Part shown: piece after piece, positions 18,003 to 25,545 of the stretch
Numbering within the stretch: the stretch's first letter is position 1
How the letters are laid out: each line of letters opens with the position of its first letter
Source of the DNA: JAICYJ01 sp963737445
Lineage (GTDB): Bacteria > Actinomycetota > Thermoleophilia > Gaiellales > JAICJC01
NCBI GenBank assembly: GCA_963737445.1
Contig: CAVTSO010000004.1
Span: 1 to 64,000 of the forward strand
Length of the DNA: 64,000 bases
Direction of reading: 5' to 3'
Notes under the pieces: generated by a model
What the model was told of the DNA's origin: nothing
The model's database searches: none
What the model saw: only the letters and a program-made list of their open reading frames with translations
Position numbers and translations under genes: made by a program

Positions 18003-18882
18003 GGGTGCTCTCCGTGCACGTACAGCGTGGCACCGGTTGCGATGATGATCGAGAGCGCTATCACGTTCGCGAAGATCGAGCCGGTCACGACCTCCGAGCG
18101 CTCGGCCCCAGCTCGCTGGTCGATACCCGCGCTCGACCACGGCGGACTGCACGTAGAGCTGCATGAACGGTGTGATGGTGGTGCCGGCGGTCGCGATAGA
18201 ACAGGAACAGATATGCGTGCGACGCGTGCAGGCTGCGGGGCGATGATCGCTCTTCCGACGTGGCCCCACTCGGGCTGCGCCAGGACGAGCGGCGATCGGG
18301 TAGGCGAAGAACGGGATCGTCATCAGCACGAACACCCGCTCCGCCACACGATAGGAGCCGCGCATCAGGAGCAGCCAGATGGCGGCTGCGGCGATCGGCA
18401 CCGACACCTGCACCGGCACGCCGGCCAGGCCCAGGGCAGCGCCGATGCCGACGAACTCGGAGATGCAGATGCCGACGTTCGCGAGCAGCACCGAGCAGGT
18501 GGCAAACAGCGACCAGCGCACGCCGTACTCCTCCCTGATCAGCTCGGCCAGCCCTTGCCGGTGACCGCGCCCATCCGCGCGCCATCTCCTGCACCACGAT
18601 CAGCGAGACGGTGATCGACCACCATCATCCACAGCAGGTCGTAGCCGTAGGTGGCGCCGACGGCCGAGTAGGTGGCGATGCCACCGGCGTCGTTGCCGGC
18701 GTTGGCAGCGATCAGGCCCGGCCCCAGGAAGGCGAGGGCGGCCAGGACGCGGCCGCGACGGCGGCTAGGCCAGCGGCGCGGGTGCAGGCGGGCGCCGCCG
18801 GCGATCAGCCGGCCGGGAAGCGCCTTGGCGGCGGATACTCGGCCCGCCATCCACGGGCACCTGGATCTTGCGTCGCTGTCAT
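17999..18882 (-). pseudogene. Nramp-family metal transporter, multiply frameshifted and 3'-truncated
   Basis: Pieces in different frames assemble into an Nramp-like transporter: LAFLGPGLIAANAGNDAGGIATYSAVGATYGYDLLWMM (TM1-2), RMGAVTGKG, RWSLFATCSVLLANVGICISEFVGIGAALGLAG, VFVLMTIPFFAYPIA, ITPFMQLYVQSAVVE and IIIATGATLYVHGEHP, then TAG. TM1 reads NAGNDAGG where canonical Nramp has DPGN, as in the divergent Mg/Al-type branch. The last several helices are missing and at least four frameshifts are needed. Encoded just after an MgtE-N/CBS protein, its usual partner. Confidence 0.75.
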
Positions 18883-18895
18883 GCGCTGAGCGTAC

Positions 18896-19552
18896 CTACT
18901 CGCCGCCAAACAGGTCGAACCTGCGCCGCCAGCCGCGCGGGAGCACCAGTTCTAGGACGTCGTCTACAGTGACAACGCCCATCAGCTCCCCCTTGGCCCC
19001 GGTCACGGCCACGATGGTGAGGTCGTAGTCGGTCATCAGCCGCGCGATCTCTTCGACTTCGGTGTCGGGAGAGACAACGCGCGGCTTGACGGCGGCCGAG
19101 GTCTGCCAGGACGGCCGTCGTCTTCGGCGCGGATCAGGTCGGCCAGCCTGATCTCGCCCTGAGAGTCGCCTGTGCAGGTTCATCGTGAAGATCGATGTGA
19201 TCGAGTTGGCCTTCACGCGGTCGCGCCTGATTCGCCGCACCGCCTCCCGCTTGGTGGCGTTCGCGTAGAGGCAGATGAAGTCGGGGCTCATCAGCCCCCG
19301 GCCGTGGCCGGGTCGTATCCGGCCAGCGCGCGCACCCGCCGCGCCTGCAGCGGCGGCAGCAGCTCCAGGATCCGCCGCGCGCCGCTCCTCGTCCAGCTCG
19401 CCCAGCATGTCCACGGCATCGTCCGACTCCATCCGCGCCAGCACGCCCGCCACCTCGGCGTCGGTGCGCTCCTCGATGAATTCGCGCTGGTGCTGGGGGT
19501 CGAGCTCCTCGAACACGTCGGCCTCCAGCTCGACCGGAAGCTGGCCGGCCAC
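18896..19552 (-). pseudogene. MgtE N-terminal + CBS-domain protein without membrane part (frameshifted)
   Basis: Reads LPVELEADVFEELDPQHQ, REFIEERTDAEVAGVLARMESDDAVDMLGELDEE (MgtE intracellular N domain), then after frame changes LMSPDFICLYANATKREAVRRI and a second CBS half SPDTEVEEIARLMTDYDLTIVAVT, MGVVTVDDVLELVLPRGW. It stops before any transmembrane helix, as in soluble MgtE-N/CBS proteins that accompany Nramp-like transporters. The region around 19340-19380 and again 19120-19170 is out of frame. Putative Mg2+/nucleotide sensor for the adjacent transporter. Confidence 0.65.
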
Positions 19553-19568
19553 CGTCGCCGGCGGGCGA

Positions 19569-21197
19569 TCAGCCCAGCAGGTAGGAGCCGGAGAAGGCCA
19601 GCCGCTCCACCGGCCGCGCCCGCATCCGCTCGCCGTCCAGGCGCACCTCGCGTGCGGCCGCGTCCACGGTCACCGTGCCGGTGCGGGTGTTCCGCACCAT
19701 GTCTGCGGCCGTCAGGTTACGGCAGCCATACACCCGCGCCCGGCGGCGTCGCGTCGGCAGCTCCGCCTCCAGCGAGGCGTCGGCCAGGAAGGCCAGCGAC
19801 GTCTGCGCCGGTGCCGATCCCGCCGCCGCGAACTGTGGCCCCACCGTCACCGGCTCCACCGTCATCGTCGAGCCGTCGCCGTCACCGGACGATCCCCAGG
19901 CCGGCATTCCCGCCTTCAGGATCAGCTCCGGCCGCACCGCGAACAGCTCGGGCGCCCACAGCACCAGGTCGGCCAGCTTGCCCACCTCCAGCGAACCGAC
20001 GTCGGCCGCCAGCCCGTGCGTGATCGCCGGGTTGATCGTGACCTTGGCGAGGTAGCGCAGCACCCGCTCGTTGTCGGCGGTGCCGGGCTCCGCGCCGGCT
20101 TGCGCCTTCATGGCGTCGGCGCACTGAAACGCCCGTCTCACCACCTCGCCGATCCGGCCCATTCCCTGCGAGTCGGAGCTGAGCATGTGGATCACGCCCA
20201 GGTCGTGCAGCACCGACTCGGCCGCCATCGTCCACTCGCGCACGCGGTGGCGCAGGATCTCCGCGTCGCCGGCCCGCGTGCCCGGCTCCAGCACGTGCAC
20301 GGCCGCCACCATCGCCAGGTGCTCGGCCTCGGCGCCCGCGCCGAACGGCACCGTAGGCGTGGTGGATGACGTCAGCACCCGGTCGCGACCGGCCAGCTCC
20401 AGCAGGTTCGGCGCGTGGCCGCCGCCCACGCCCTCGATGTGGTAGGCGTGCACCGTGCGGCCTGCGAAGGCGGCGTAGGTGTCTTCGAGCGAGAGCGCCT
20501 CGTTGAGTCCGTCGGTGTGGATCGCCAGCTGCACGTCGTGACGGTCGGCGATGTCGAGCGCGCACCGGATCTGCTCCGGACCGGCGCCCACGTCCTCGTG
20601 GATCTTGAGGCCGGCCCCGCCGCGGGCGAGCGCGTGCTCCACCGGCCCGGGCCGGGCAGACGAGGCCCGCACCAGCATGGCCACATTGACCGGAATCGCG
20701 TCGAAGGCCGCCCACATCATCGCCTCCGCCTCCGGTGGGTTGGCGCCCAGGTTCCAGACCGGGCCGAAGTCCTGGGTGACGAGCGTGGTCAGCCCTGCCG
20801 CCAGCGCCGTGTCGCAGACCTGCGGCGAGAGCAGGTGTACGTGGCAGTCGATGCCGCCGGGGGTCACCACCAGCCCGCGCGCGTCGAAGACGGCCGTGCC
20901 GGTGTCGAGCACGACGCTGATGCCGTCCATCGTGTCCGGGTTCCCGGCCCGGCCGACGGACACGAGGCGACCGTCGCTGATGCCGATGGATGTCGCCCGT
21001 ACGCCCAGCACCGGGTCGAGCACCAGGCCACCGACGACGGCCACCTCGACCCCGCCCTGCTCGGCGCGGACGCCGAGGCCGTCGCGCATCGTGTTGCCCC
21101 AGCCGGTGATGATCTCGTCCGGCCCGGAGACATCGTCGTTTTCGGGAGCGACCCAGAGGTCGCTGTCGCCGAGCCTGACCACCGCCGGATCAGGCAC
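19569..21197 (-). CDS. Divergent urease alpha-subunit-like amidohydrolase (UreC-like)
   Basis: 542 aa, slightly shorter than typical UreC (about 570). Conserved: PGGIDCHVHLL (two Ni-binding His), GGAGLKIHEDVGAG (carbamylated Lys), AIHTDGLNEAL (His), YHIEGVGGGHAPNLL (two His), LTSSTTPTVPF, and LSSDSQGMGRIGE (Ni-binding Asp). The active-site flap normally reading MVCHHL is here MVAAVHVL: the flap Cys is replaced and only one His of the pair remains. GTG 21197 overlaps the upstream gamma-beta gene by 8 nt. No ureDEFG accessory genes occur in the window. Linked to two agmatine deiminases, so an N-substituted urea is a candidate substrate (inference). Confidence 0.82.
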   Translation of the reverse strand: MPDPAVVRLGDSDLWVAPENDDVSGPDEIITGWGNTMRDGLGVRAEQGGVEVAVVGGLVLDPVLGVRATSIGISDGRLVSVGRAGNPDTMDGISVVLDTGTAVFDARGLVVTPGGIDCHVHLLSPQVCDTALAAGLTTLVTQDFGPVWNLGANPPEAEAMMWAAFDAIPVNVAMLVRASSARPGPVEHALARGGAGLKIHEDVGAGPEQIRCALDIADRHDVQLAIHTDGLNEALSLEDTYAAFAGRTVHAYHIEGVGGGHAPNLLELAGRDRVLTSSTTPTVPFGAGAEAEHLAMVAAVHVLEPGTRAGDAEILRHRVREWTMAAESVLHDLGVIHMLSSDSQGMGRIGEVVRRAFQCADAMKAQAGAEPGTADNERVLRYLAKVTINPAITHGLAADVGSLEVGKLADLVLWAPELFAVRPELILKAGMPAWGSSGDGDGSTMTVEPVTVGPQFAAAGSAPAQTSLAFLADASLEAELPTRRRRARVYGCRNLTAADMVRNTRTGTVTVDAAAREVRLDGERMRARPVERLAFSGSYLLG

Positions 21198-21852
21198 CCT
21201 CGTAGCCCCGCTCCCGCGCCAGCGCGAGCGCCGCTTCCAGCGCGCCGGGCGCGTCCAGGGGGCCGTCCACCAGGCCGGCGTGACCGCGCACGATGCGGGA
21301 GCCGCCGAACGGCACGACCTGCACCTCGCGGGTCTGGCCGGGCTCGATCACAACCTTCACCCCGGCCGCCACCGCGAGCCGCATGCCCCAGGCCGCCCTA
21401 CGATCGAGCAGCAGTCGCCGGTTGGCCTCGAACACGTGGAAGTGCGAGGTGAGCGCGATCGGGACATCGGACGTGTTCGCGAGCTGCAGCGGTGTGCCGC
21501 TCTCCAGCCACTGCGGTTGGGCGCCGCCTGCGTCAGGCGGCGGCCCGCCGCTGGTGATCGGGTCGTGTAGCACGATCAGCCGGTGGCCGTCGGCGAACAG
21601 CGCTTCCAGCTCGATCCTGATGACCAGTCGCGGCACGTCCTCGAGCACCTCCGCCGGGTCGAGGATCTCGTACCCGCGCTGCTCGACCGCCGCATAGCCG
21701 AGCCCGTCGCGGGCGGCCTCCATCACCTCGTCCGCGATCAGGGCGACCGCCTCGGCCTGGGAGAGCAGCAGCCCGCGTGCCCTGCGCCGCCGCGCCAGCT
21801 CGGCGGCGGCGAAGACCTGGAGGCGGTTCTGTTCGCGGGGAAGCAGTCGCAC
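21190..21852 (-). CDS. Urease gamma-beta fusion-like subunit (UreAB-like)
   Basis: 220 aa. N-terminal gamma part: LARRRRARGLLLSQAEAVALIADEVMEAARDG and VPRLVIRIELEALFADGHRLIVLHDPI. C-terminal beta part: LESGTPLQLANTSDVPIALTSHFHVFEANRRLLLDRRAAWGMRL, ending EPGQTREVQVVPFGGSRIV. The gamma/beta order matches fused UreAB of some bacteria. GTG start 21852, 13 nt after the neighbouring agmatine-deiminase stop, and overlapping the alpha-like gene. Needed for assembly of the trimeric enzyme. Confidence 0.85.
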   Translation of the reverse strand: MRLLPREQNRLQVFAAAELARRRRARGLLLSQAEAVALIADEVMEAARDGLGYAAVEQRGYEILDPAEVLEDVPRLVIRIELEALFADGHRLIVLHDPITSGGPPPDAGGAQPQWLESGTPLQLANTSDVPIALTSHFHVFEANRRLLLDRRAAWGMRLAVAAGVKVVIEPGQTREVQVVPFGGSRIVRGHAGLVDGPLDAPGALEAALALARERGYEGA

Positions 21853-21864
21853 TAGCTGACGATC

Positions 21865-22902
21865 CTATGGTGCGAGGGTGCCGGCCGGCACCTGCTGGGT
21901 GATGCAGTGAGGGCCGCCGCCTCCGGCCAGGAACAGCACCTCCGAGCGCACGGTGACGATCTCGCGGTCAGCGTACACCTCACGGATCAGCCCCAGCGCC
22001 CGCTCGTCGTCGGGCGTGCCGGCGATCGGGGCAACGACCCCGCCGTTGCAGACGTAGAGGTTCAGGTACGGGATACCCTCGGCCTCGCCGGTGTCGAACT
22101 CGACAACGTCGATTGTGCGCCCGCGCGCATCCGGGGTCTCGCGCAGCCGGCGCCCGTTCTCGGCGCCCTTGACGTGGTCGGGGTGAGCCGGGTTCGACGG
22201 CGCGTGCAGGATCACCCGGCCCGGCGACAGGAAGTGGGCGATGTCGTCGACGTGGCCGTCGGTCGAGAAGTCCTCGTAGTGGCCCTTGCCCAGCCACACC
22301 ACCTTGTCGATGCCGAGGTGGTCGTGCAGGGTCGATTCGATCTGCTCGCGGGACATGCTGGGATTGCGGTTTTCGTGCAACAGGCACTGCTCGGTCGTGA
22401 TCATCGTGCCCTCGCCGTCCACGAAGAACGACCCGCCCTCGAACACCATCGGCGCCCCGTAGCGCCGCACCCCCAGGTGCGACGCGATCAGTTCGGGCAC
22501 CCGCGAGTCCAGCGCATGGGGCTGTTCGGGGAGGCCCCAGCCGTTGAAGTCGAACTGCACCAGCGCCACGCGACCCGCGCCGTCACGCACGAAGATCGGC
22601 CCGTTGTCGCGCATCCACGAGTCGTCGAGCTCGGCGGCGAGCAGCTCAACTCGCGCAGACAGCATCCGCCGGGCCTCTCCCAGCTGGTGCTCGCGCACCA
22701 GCATCAGCACCGGCTCGAACTCGACCACGGCGTTGGCGACCGCCGCCTGCTGCTCCTGCGCCTGGCCGTACGCCTCGGGGCCGAAGCCTCGTTCGGCCGC
22801 TGCGAACGTGGCCGGGCGGCACGGCCAGGACATCAGCGTCATCTGGTGCGGCGCCCACTCGGGCGGCATCGCGAAGCCGTGGTCGCGCGGCGTTTCAGTC
22901 AT
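21865..22902 (-). CDS. Agmatine deiminase-family protein, paralog 1
   Basis: 345 aa, PF04371 (Porphyromonas-type peptidyl-arginine deiminase/agmatine deiminase). It opens HGFAMPPEWAPHQMTLMSWPC. Substrate/catalytic motifs: DDSWMRDNGPIFV, FNGWG, DGHVDDIAHFL, and the nucleophilic Cys in GGGGPHCITQQVPAG. Expected reaction: agmatine to N-carbamoylputrescine plus NH3. ATG 22902 lies inside the last codons of paralog 2 (8-nt overlap), so the two are co-translated and run into the urease-like genes. Confidence 0.88.
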   Translation of the reverse strand: MTETPRDHGFAMPPEWAPHQMTLMSWPCRPATFAAAERGFGPEAYGQAQEQQAAVANAVVEFEPVLMLVREHQLGEARRMLSARVELLAAELDDSWMRDNGPIFVRDGAGRVALVQFDFNGWGLPEQPHALDSRVPELIASHLGVRRYGAPMVFEGGSFFVDGEGTMITTEQCLLHENRNPSMSREQIESTLHDHLGIDKVVWLGKGHYEDFSTDGHVDDIAHFLSPGRVILHAPSNPAHPDHVKGAENGRRLRETPDARGRTIDVVEFDTGEAEGIPYLNLYVCNGGVVAPIAGTPDDERALGLIREVYADREIVTVRSEVLFLAGGGGPHCITQQVPAGTLAP

Positions 22903-23989
22903 GGCCGTCGGCCCGAGCCGCGGGGCCGGCCGGCAGCTGCTGGGTGATGCAGCCGATCCCGCCGCCGCCGTAGGCCTGGAAATCGGTGGGCACGCCGACC
23001 ACCTCGCGGCCGGGGAACAGGTCGGCCAGCAGCCGGTAGGCAAGGTCGTCGTCGGGGACGTCCAGCCGCGGCGCGATGATGCCCCCGTTGACCGGATAGA
23101 AGTTGGTGTACGGCGCTGCCCGCCGCTCGCCCTCGATCTCGCGGGTGTAGGACAGAAGCTCGATCTCGACCACCTCGATCGGCCGTCCCTGCGCGTCTAT
23201 CTGACCAGCCAGCGCCGCGCGGTTGGCCGCGGCCAGCTCCCAGTTCGGGTTCGACCGGTTGGGAGCCGCCTGGAACAGCGCCAGGCCCGGACGGATGAAC
23301 TGGATCACGTTGTCGGAGTGGCCATCGGTGCCGGCGTCGCCGGAGTCCTCCGCCAGGCCGTACGGCAGCCAGACCACCTTCTCGGCACCCAGGTAGTCGC
23401 GCAGCACCGCCTCGATGTCGGACTTGCTGAGGCCCGGGTTGCGGTTGGGGTTGAGCAGCACCGACTCGGTGGTGATGACGGTGCCCTCGCCGTCGCTGGT
23501 GATGCCGCCGCCCTCGGCGATGATCGGCGCGGCGTACCTGCGCATACCCAGCCGCTCGGACAGCCGCCTGCCGACGGCCGCGTCATTGTCCCACGACGGC
23601 GCCTTGCCGCCCCACGCGTTGAAGCTGAAGTGGGTCATGGCCACGGCACCGTCTCCGTCGACGACGAAGATCGGGCCGTTGTCGCGGATCCAGCAGTCGT
23701 CGATCGGGATCTCGGCCACGTCCACCGAGTCGCCGCATGCCTTCAGCACCTGGTCGCGCGAGCCCGGGTTCGCGATCACCGTGACCGGCTCGAAGCGGCT
23801 GATGGTGCGGATCACCTCGGCCCATTCGTCGCGGGCGTCATGCAGGTGCCCGGGCGCGGCCGGCCACTCGCAGCAAGGCCAGGACACGAACGTGCGGGCG
23901 TGCTCGACCCAGCGGCCGGGCATCGCGAATCCGTCCTGACGCGGCGTTCGGCCCTCGGTCTGGGGGAGCGTTGTCTGCTGGATCGACAC
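22895..23989 (-). CDS. Agmatine deiminase-family protein, paralog 2
   Basis: 364 aa from GTG 23989, preferred over GTG 24004 because GTGGAGG is then 7 nt upstream. Motifs: DDCWIRDNGPIFVVD, FNAWGGK, DGHSDNVIQFI, and GGGGIGCITQQLPAG with the catalytic Cys. The residue before Cys is Gly instead of the usual His, unlike paralog 1, hinting at a different substrate. First gene of the operon; divergent from a TetR regulator with a palindrome between them. Confidence 0.87.
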   Translation of the reverse strand: MSIQQTTLPQTEGRTPRQDGFAMPGRWVEHARTFVSWPCCEWPAAPGHLHDARDEWAEVIRTISRFEPVTVIANPGSRDQVLKACGDSVDVAEIPIDDCWIRDNGPIFVVDGDGAVAMTHFSFNAWGGKAPSWDNDAAVGRRLSERLGMRRYAAPIIAEGGGITSDGEGTVITTESVLLNPNRNPGLSKSDIEAVLRDYLGAEKVVWLPYGLAEDSGDAGTDGHSDNVIQFIRPGLALFQAAPNRSNPNWELAAANRAALAGQIDAQGRPIEVVEIELLSYTREIEGERRAAPYTNFYPVNGGIIAPRLDVPDDDLAYRLLADLFPGREVVGVPTDFQAYGGGGIGCITQQLPAGPAARADGHD

Positions 23990-24024
23990 GGTCTTGACCT
24001 CCACTTTGTATGTTGTTCTAGAAA

Positions 24025-24043
24025 GTTAGAATGCTAGACTAAC
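24025..24043. promoter_or_regulatory. Candidate TetR operator between the deiminase operon and its regulator
   Basis: A 19-bp inverted repeat GTTAG (24025-24029) -N9- CTAAC (24039-24043), in an AT-rich stretch that also includes TTCTAGAA. It overlaps the TAGACT -10-like box (24035-24040) of the TetR gene, which fits autorepression. Confidence 0.5.
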
Positions 24044-24048
24044 AGGTC

Positions 24049-24639
24049 ATGGCGACGGCTTCAAGGGCAGACCAGCGGCGGGCCCGGGTGCTCGAGGCGA
24101 CGATCGCGGCGATCGCCGCCGTGGGCGTTGATGCGCTGCGCATGACCGACATCTCCGAGCGGGCCGGGATGACGCCGGGTCACATCCTTTACTACTTTGG
24201 CAACAAGGACCGGATCCTGGTCGAGACCCTGCGCTGGAGCGAGCACGACCTTGCCGCGAGCCGTCGTTCCGCTCCGGCGCGGCGCGGCCCACGCAGGCGT
24301 CTGCGCGCCCTGGTCGACGACTACCTGCCGCAGGGGACGGCCGACGCCCGCTGGAACCTGTGGATGCAGGTCGGGATCCATCCGCCCTCCGACCACGAGA
24401 CCCGCGAGCTGCTGGAGCAGCTGATAGACCTCTGGCGCGACGACCTGATCGGACTCGTGCGGGACGGCATCGACGAAGGCGACTTCGCTGAGCCGCCGCT
24501 GGGGCTGGGAGAGTTCGCGCGCCGCGCCCTCTGGTTCCTGGACGGGCTCTCGATGTCGCTGCTGAGCGGCTCCCCGCGGCTGTCCCGCAAGGACGCGGTC
24601 GACATCGGCCTCGCCGAGCTGGAGCGGCCGCTGCTCTGA
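24049..24639 (+). CDS. TetR-family transcriptional regulator of the deiminase/urease-like locus
   Basis: 196 aa. DNA-binding domain: RVLEATIAAIAAVGVDALRMTDISERAGMTPGHILYYFGNKDRIL (HTH about aa 30-50). The C-terminal ligand domain has RWNLWMQVGIHPPSDHETRELLEQL and resembles BetI/polyamine-type regulators only in general layout. It is transcribed divergently from the agmatine-deiminase operon. ATG lies 8 nt after TAGACT, so probably leaderless. It likely senses an amine of the pathway (inference). Confidence 0.88.
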   Translation: MATASRADQRRARVLEATIAAIAAVGVDALRMTDISERAGMTPGHILYYFGNKDRILVETLRWSEHDLAASRRSAPARRGPRRRLRALVDDYLPQGTADARWNLWMQVGIHPPSDHETRELLEQLIDLWRDDLIGLVRDGIDEGDFAEPPLGLGEFARRALWFLDGLSMSLLSGSPRLSRKDAVDIGLAELERPLL

Positions 24640-24691
24640 GTGGTGTGGCCGGCACCTGTCATGATGCATGACCACCATCAGGAGGTAGCGC

Positions 24692-25141
24692 GTGGCCATC
24701 AGGGAGAGCATCGAGATTTCGCGGAGTCCGGAGGACGTCTTCGCCTACATCGACGACCTTGCGACGCACGGTGAGTGGCAGGAGCTGGTCGTGAGCGCGA
24801 AGGTCGACACCGACGGTCCGACCAAAGTGGGCACCCGATCCACCGAGATGCGCAAGATCGGCGGCCGCGAGCAGGAGGTGACCTACGAGGTCACCGAGCA
24901 CAACCCGCCGCAGGTGTTCGCGTTCCGGGGCGTGGATGGCTCCGTCCGCGCAGTCGGCCGCGCCACCATCGAGCCGCTCGACGACGGCGCGCGCTCTCGG
25001 GTGACGCTCGAGCTCGACTTCGAGGGCCATGGCATGGGCAAGCTGATGCTGCCGCTGGTGCGTAACCAGGCCGGCAAGCAGGTGCCGAAGGACCAGGCGC
25101 TGCTGAAGCAGCGGCTCGAGAGCGACACGCCGGCCGCGTAA
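24692..25141 (+). CDS. SRPBCC-family (polyketide cyclase-like) protein
   Basis: 149 aa START/Bet v1-like fold. IREISIEISRSPEDVFAYIDDL-type opening and WQELVVSAKVDTDGPTKVGT, ending VTLELDFEGHGMGKLMLPL. GTG 24692 preceded by AGGAGG (6 nt). A 15-bp palindrome GTCATG-atg-CATGAC (24658-24672) lies in the promoter region. Hydrophobic-ligand binding or stress role; ligand unknown. Confidence 0.8.
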   Translation: MAIRESIEISRSPEDVFAYIDDLATHGEWQELVVSAKVDTDGPTKVGTRSTEMRKIGGREQEVTYEVTEHNPPQVFAFRGVDGSVRAVGRATIEPLDDGARSRVTLELDFEGHGMGKLMLPLVRNQAGKQVPKDQALLKQRLESDTPAA

Positions 25142-25223
25142 GGAGAGCCCGCCGCTGGCTCTGAGCACGATCGGAGTGGTAGGCTCGCGGCGTTCGCCAC
25201 AAACCATCTCAAGGGGGTCGACC

Positions 25224-25520
25224 ATGGCGTTCGCACGAGTCGTGTCGTTCGACGGAGTCAACAAGGAGCGAATCGAGCAGATGCGCGAGGAGATGAGCGG
25301 CGAAGCGCCTCCCGAAGAGATCCCGGCCAGCGAGGTCATAATCCTTCACGATCCGGACGCCGAGCGATCGCTCGCCATCGTGTTCTTCGAGACCGAGGAC
25401 GACTACCGGCGCGGCGATGCCGCGCTCGACGCGATGCCAGCCGGCGACACGCCGGGCAGTCGCACCGGGGTTGCCAAGTACGACGTCGCGATCAGGATGG
25501 CGGCACAGCGCCAGACCTGA
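25224..25520 (+). CDS. Small dimeric α/β-barrel (ABM-like) protein
   Basis: 98 aa, MAFARVVSFDGVNKERIEQM, VIILHDPDAERSLAIVFFETEDDYRRGDAALDAM. Ferredoxin-like fold of the antibiotic-biosynthesis-monooxygenase type. AAGGGGG precedes ATG 25224, and a TAGGCT box is about 40 nt upstream. It is a distant paralog of the proteins at 39661 and 51376, which share the ARVxxFxGD start and the DAMN/DAAL segment. No catalytic residues can be assigned. Confidence 0.7.
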   Translation: MAFARVVSFDGVNKERIEQMREEMSGEAPPEEIPASEVIILHDPDAERSLAIVFFETEDDYRRGDAALDAMPAGDTPGSRTGVAKYDVAIRMAAQRQT

Positions 25521-25545
25521 CCCAACAATGAATTAGGATCCGCCG

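Noticed and set aside
19569..21852. Calling the locus a standard urea-degrading urease
   Set aside because: No accessory genes, altered flap, and strict linkage to agmatine deiminases make the standard role uncertain; left as urease-like.
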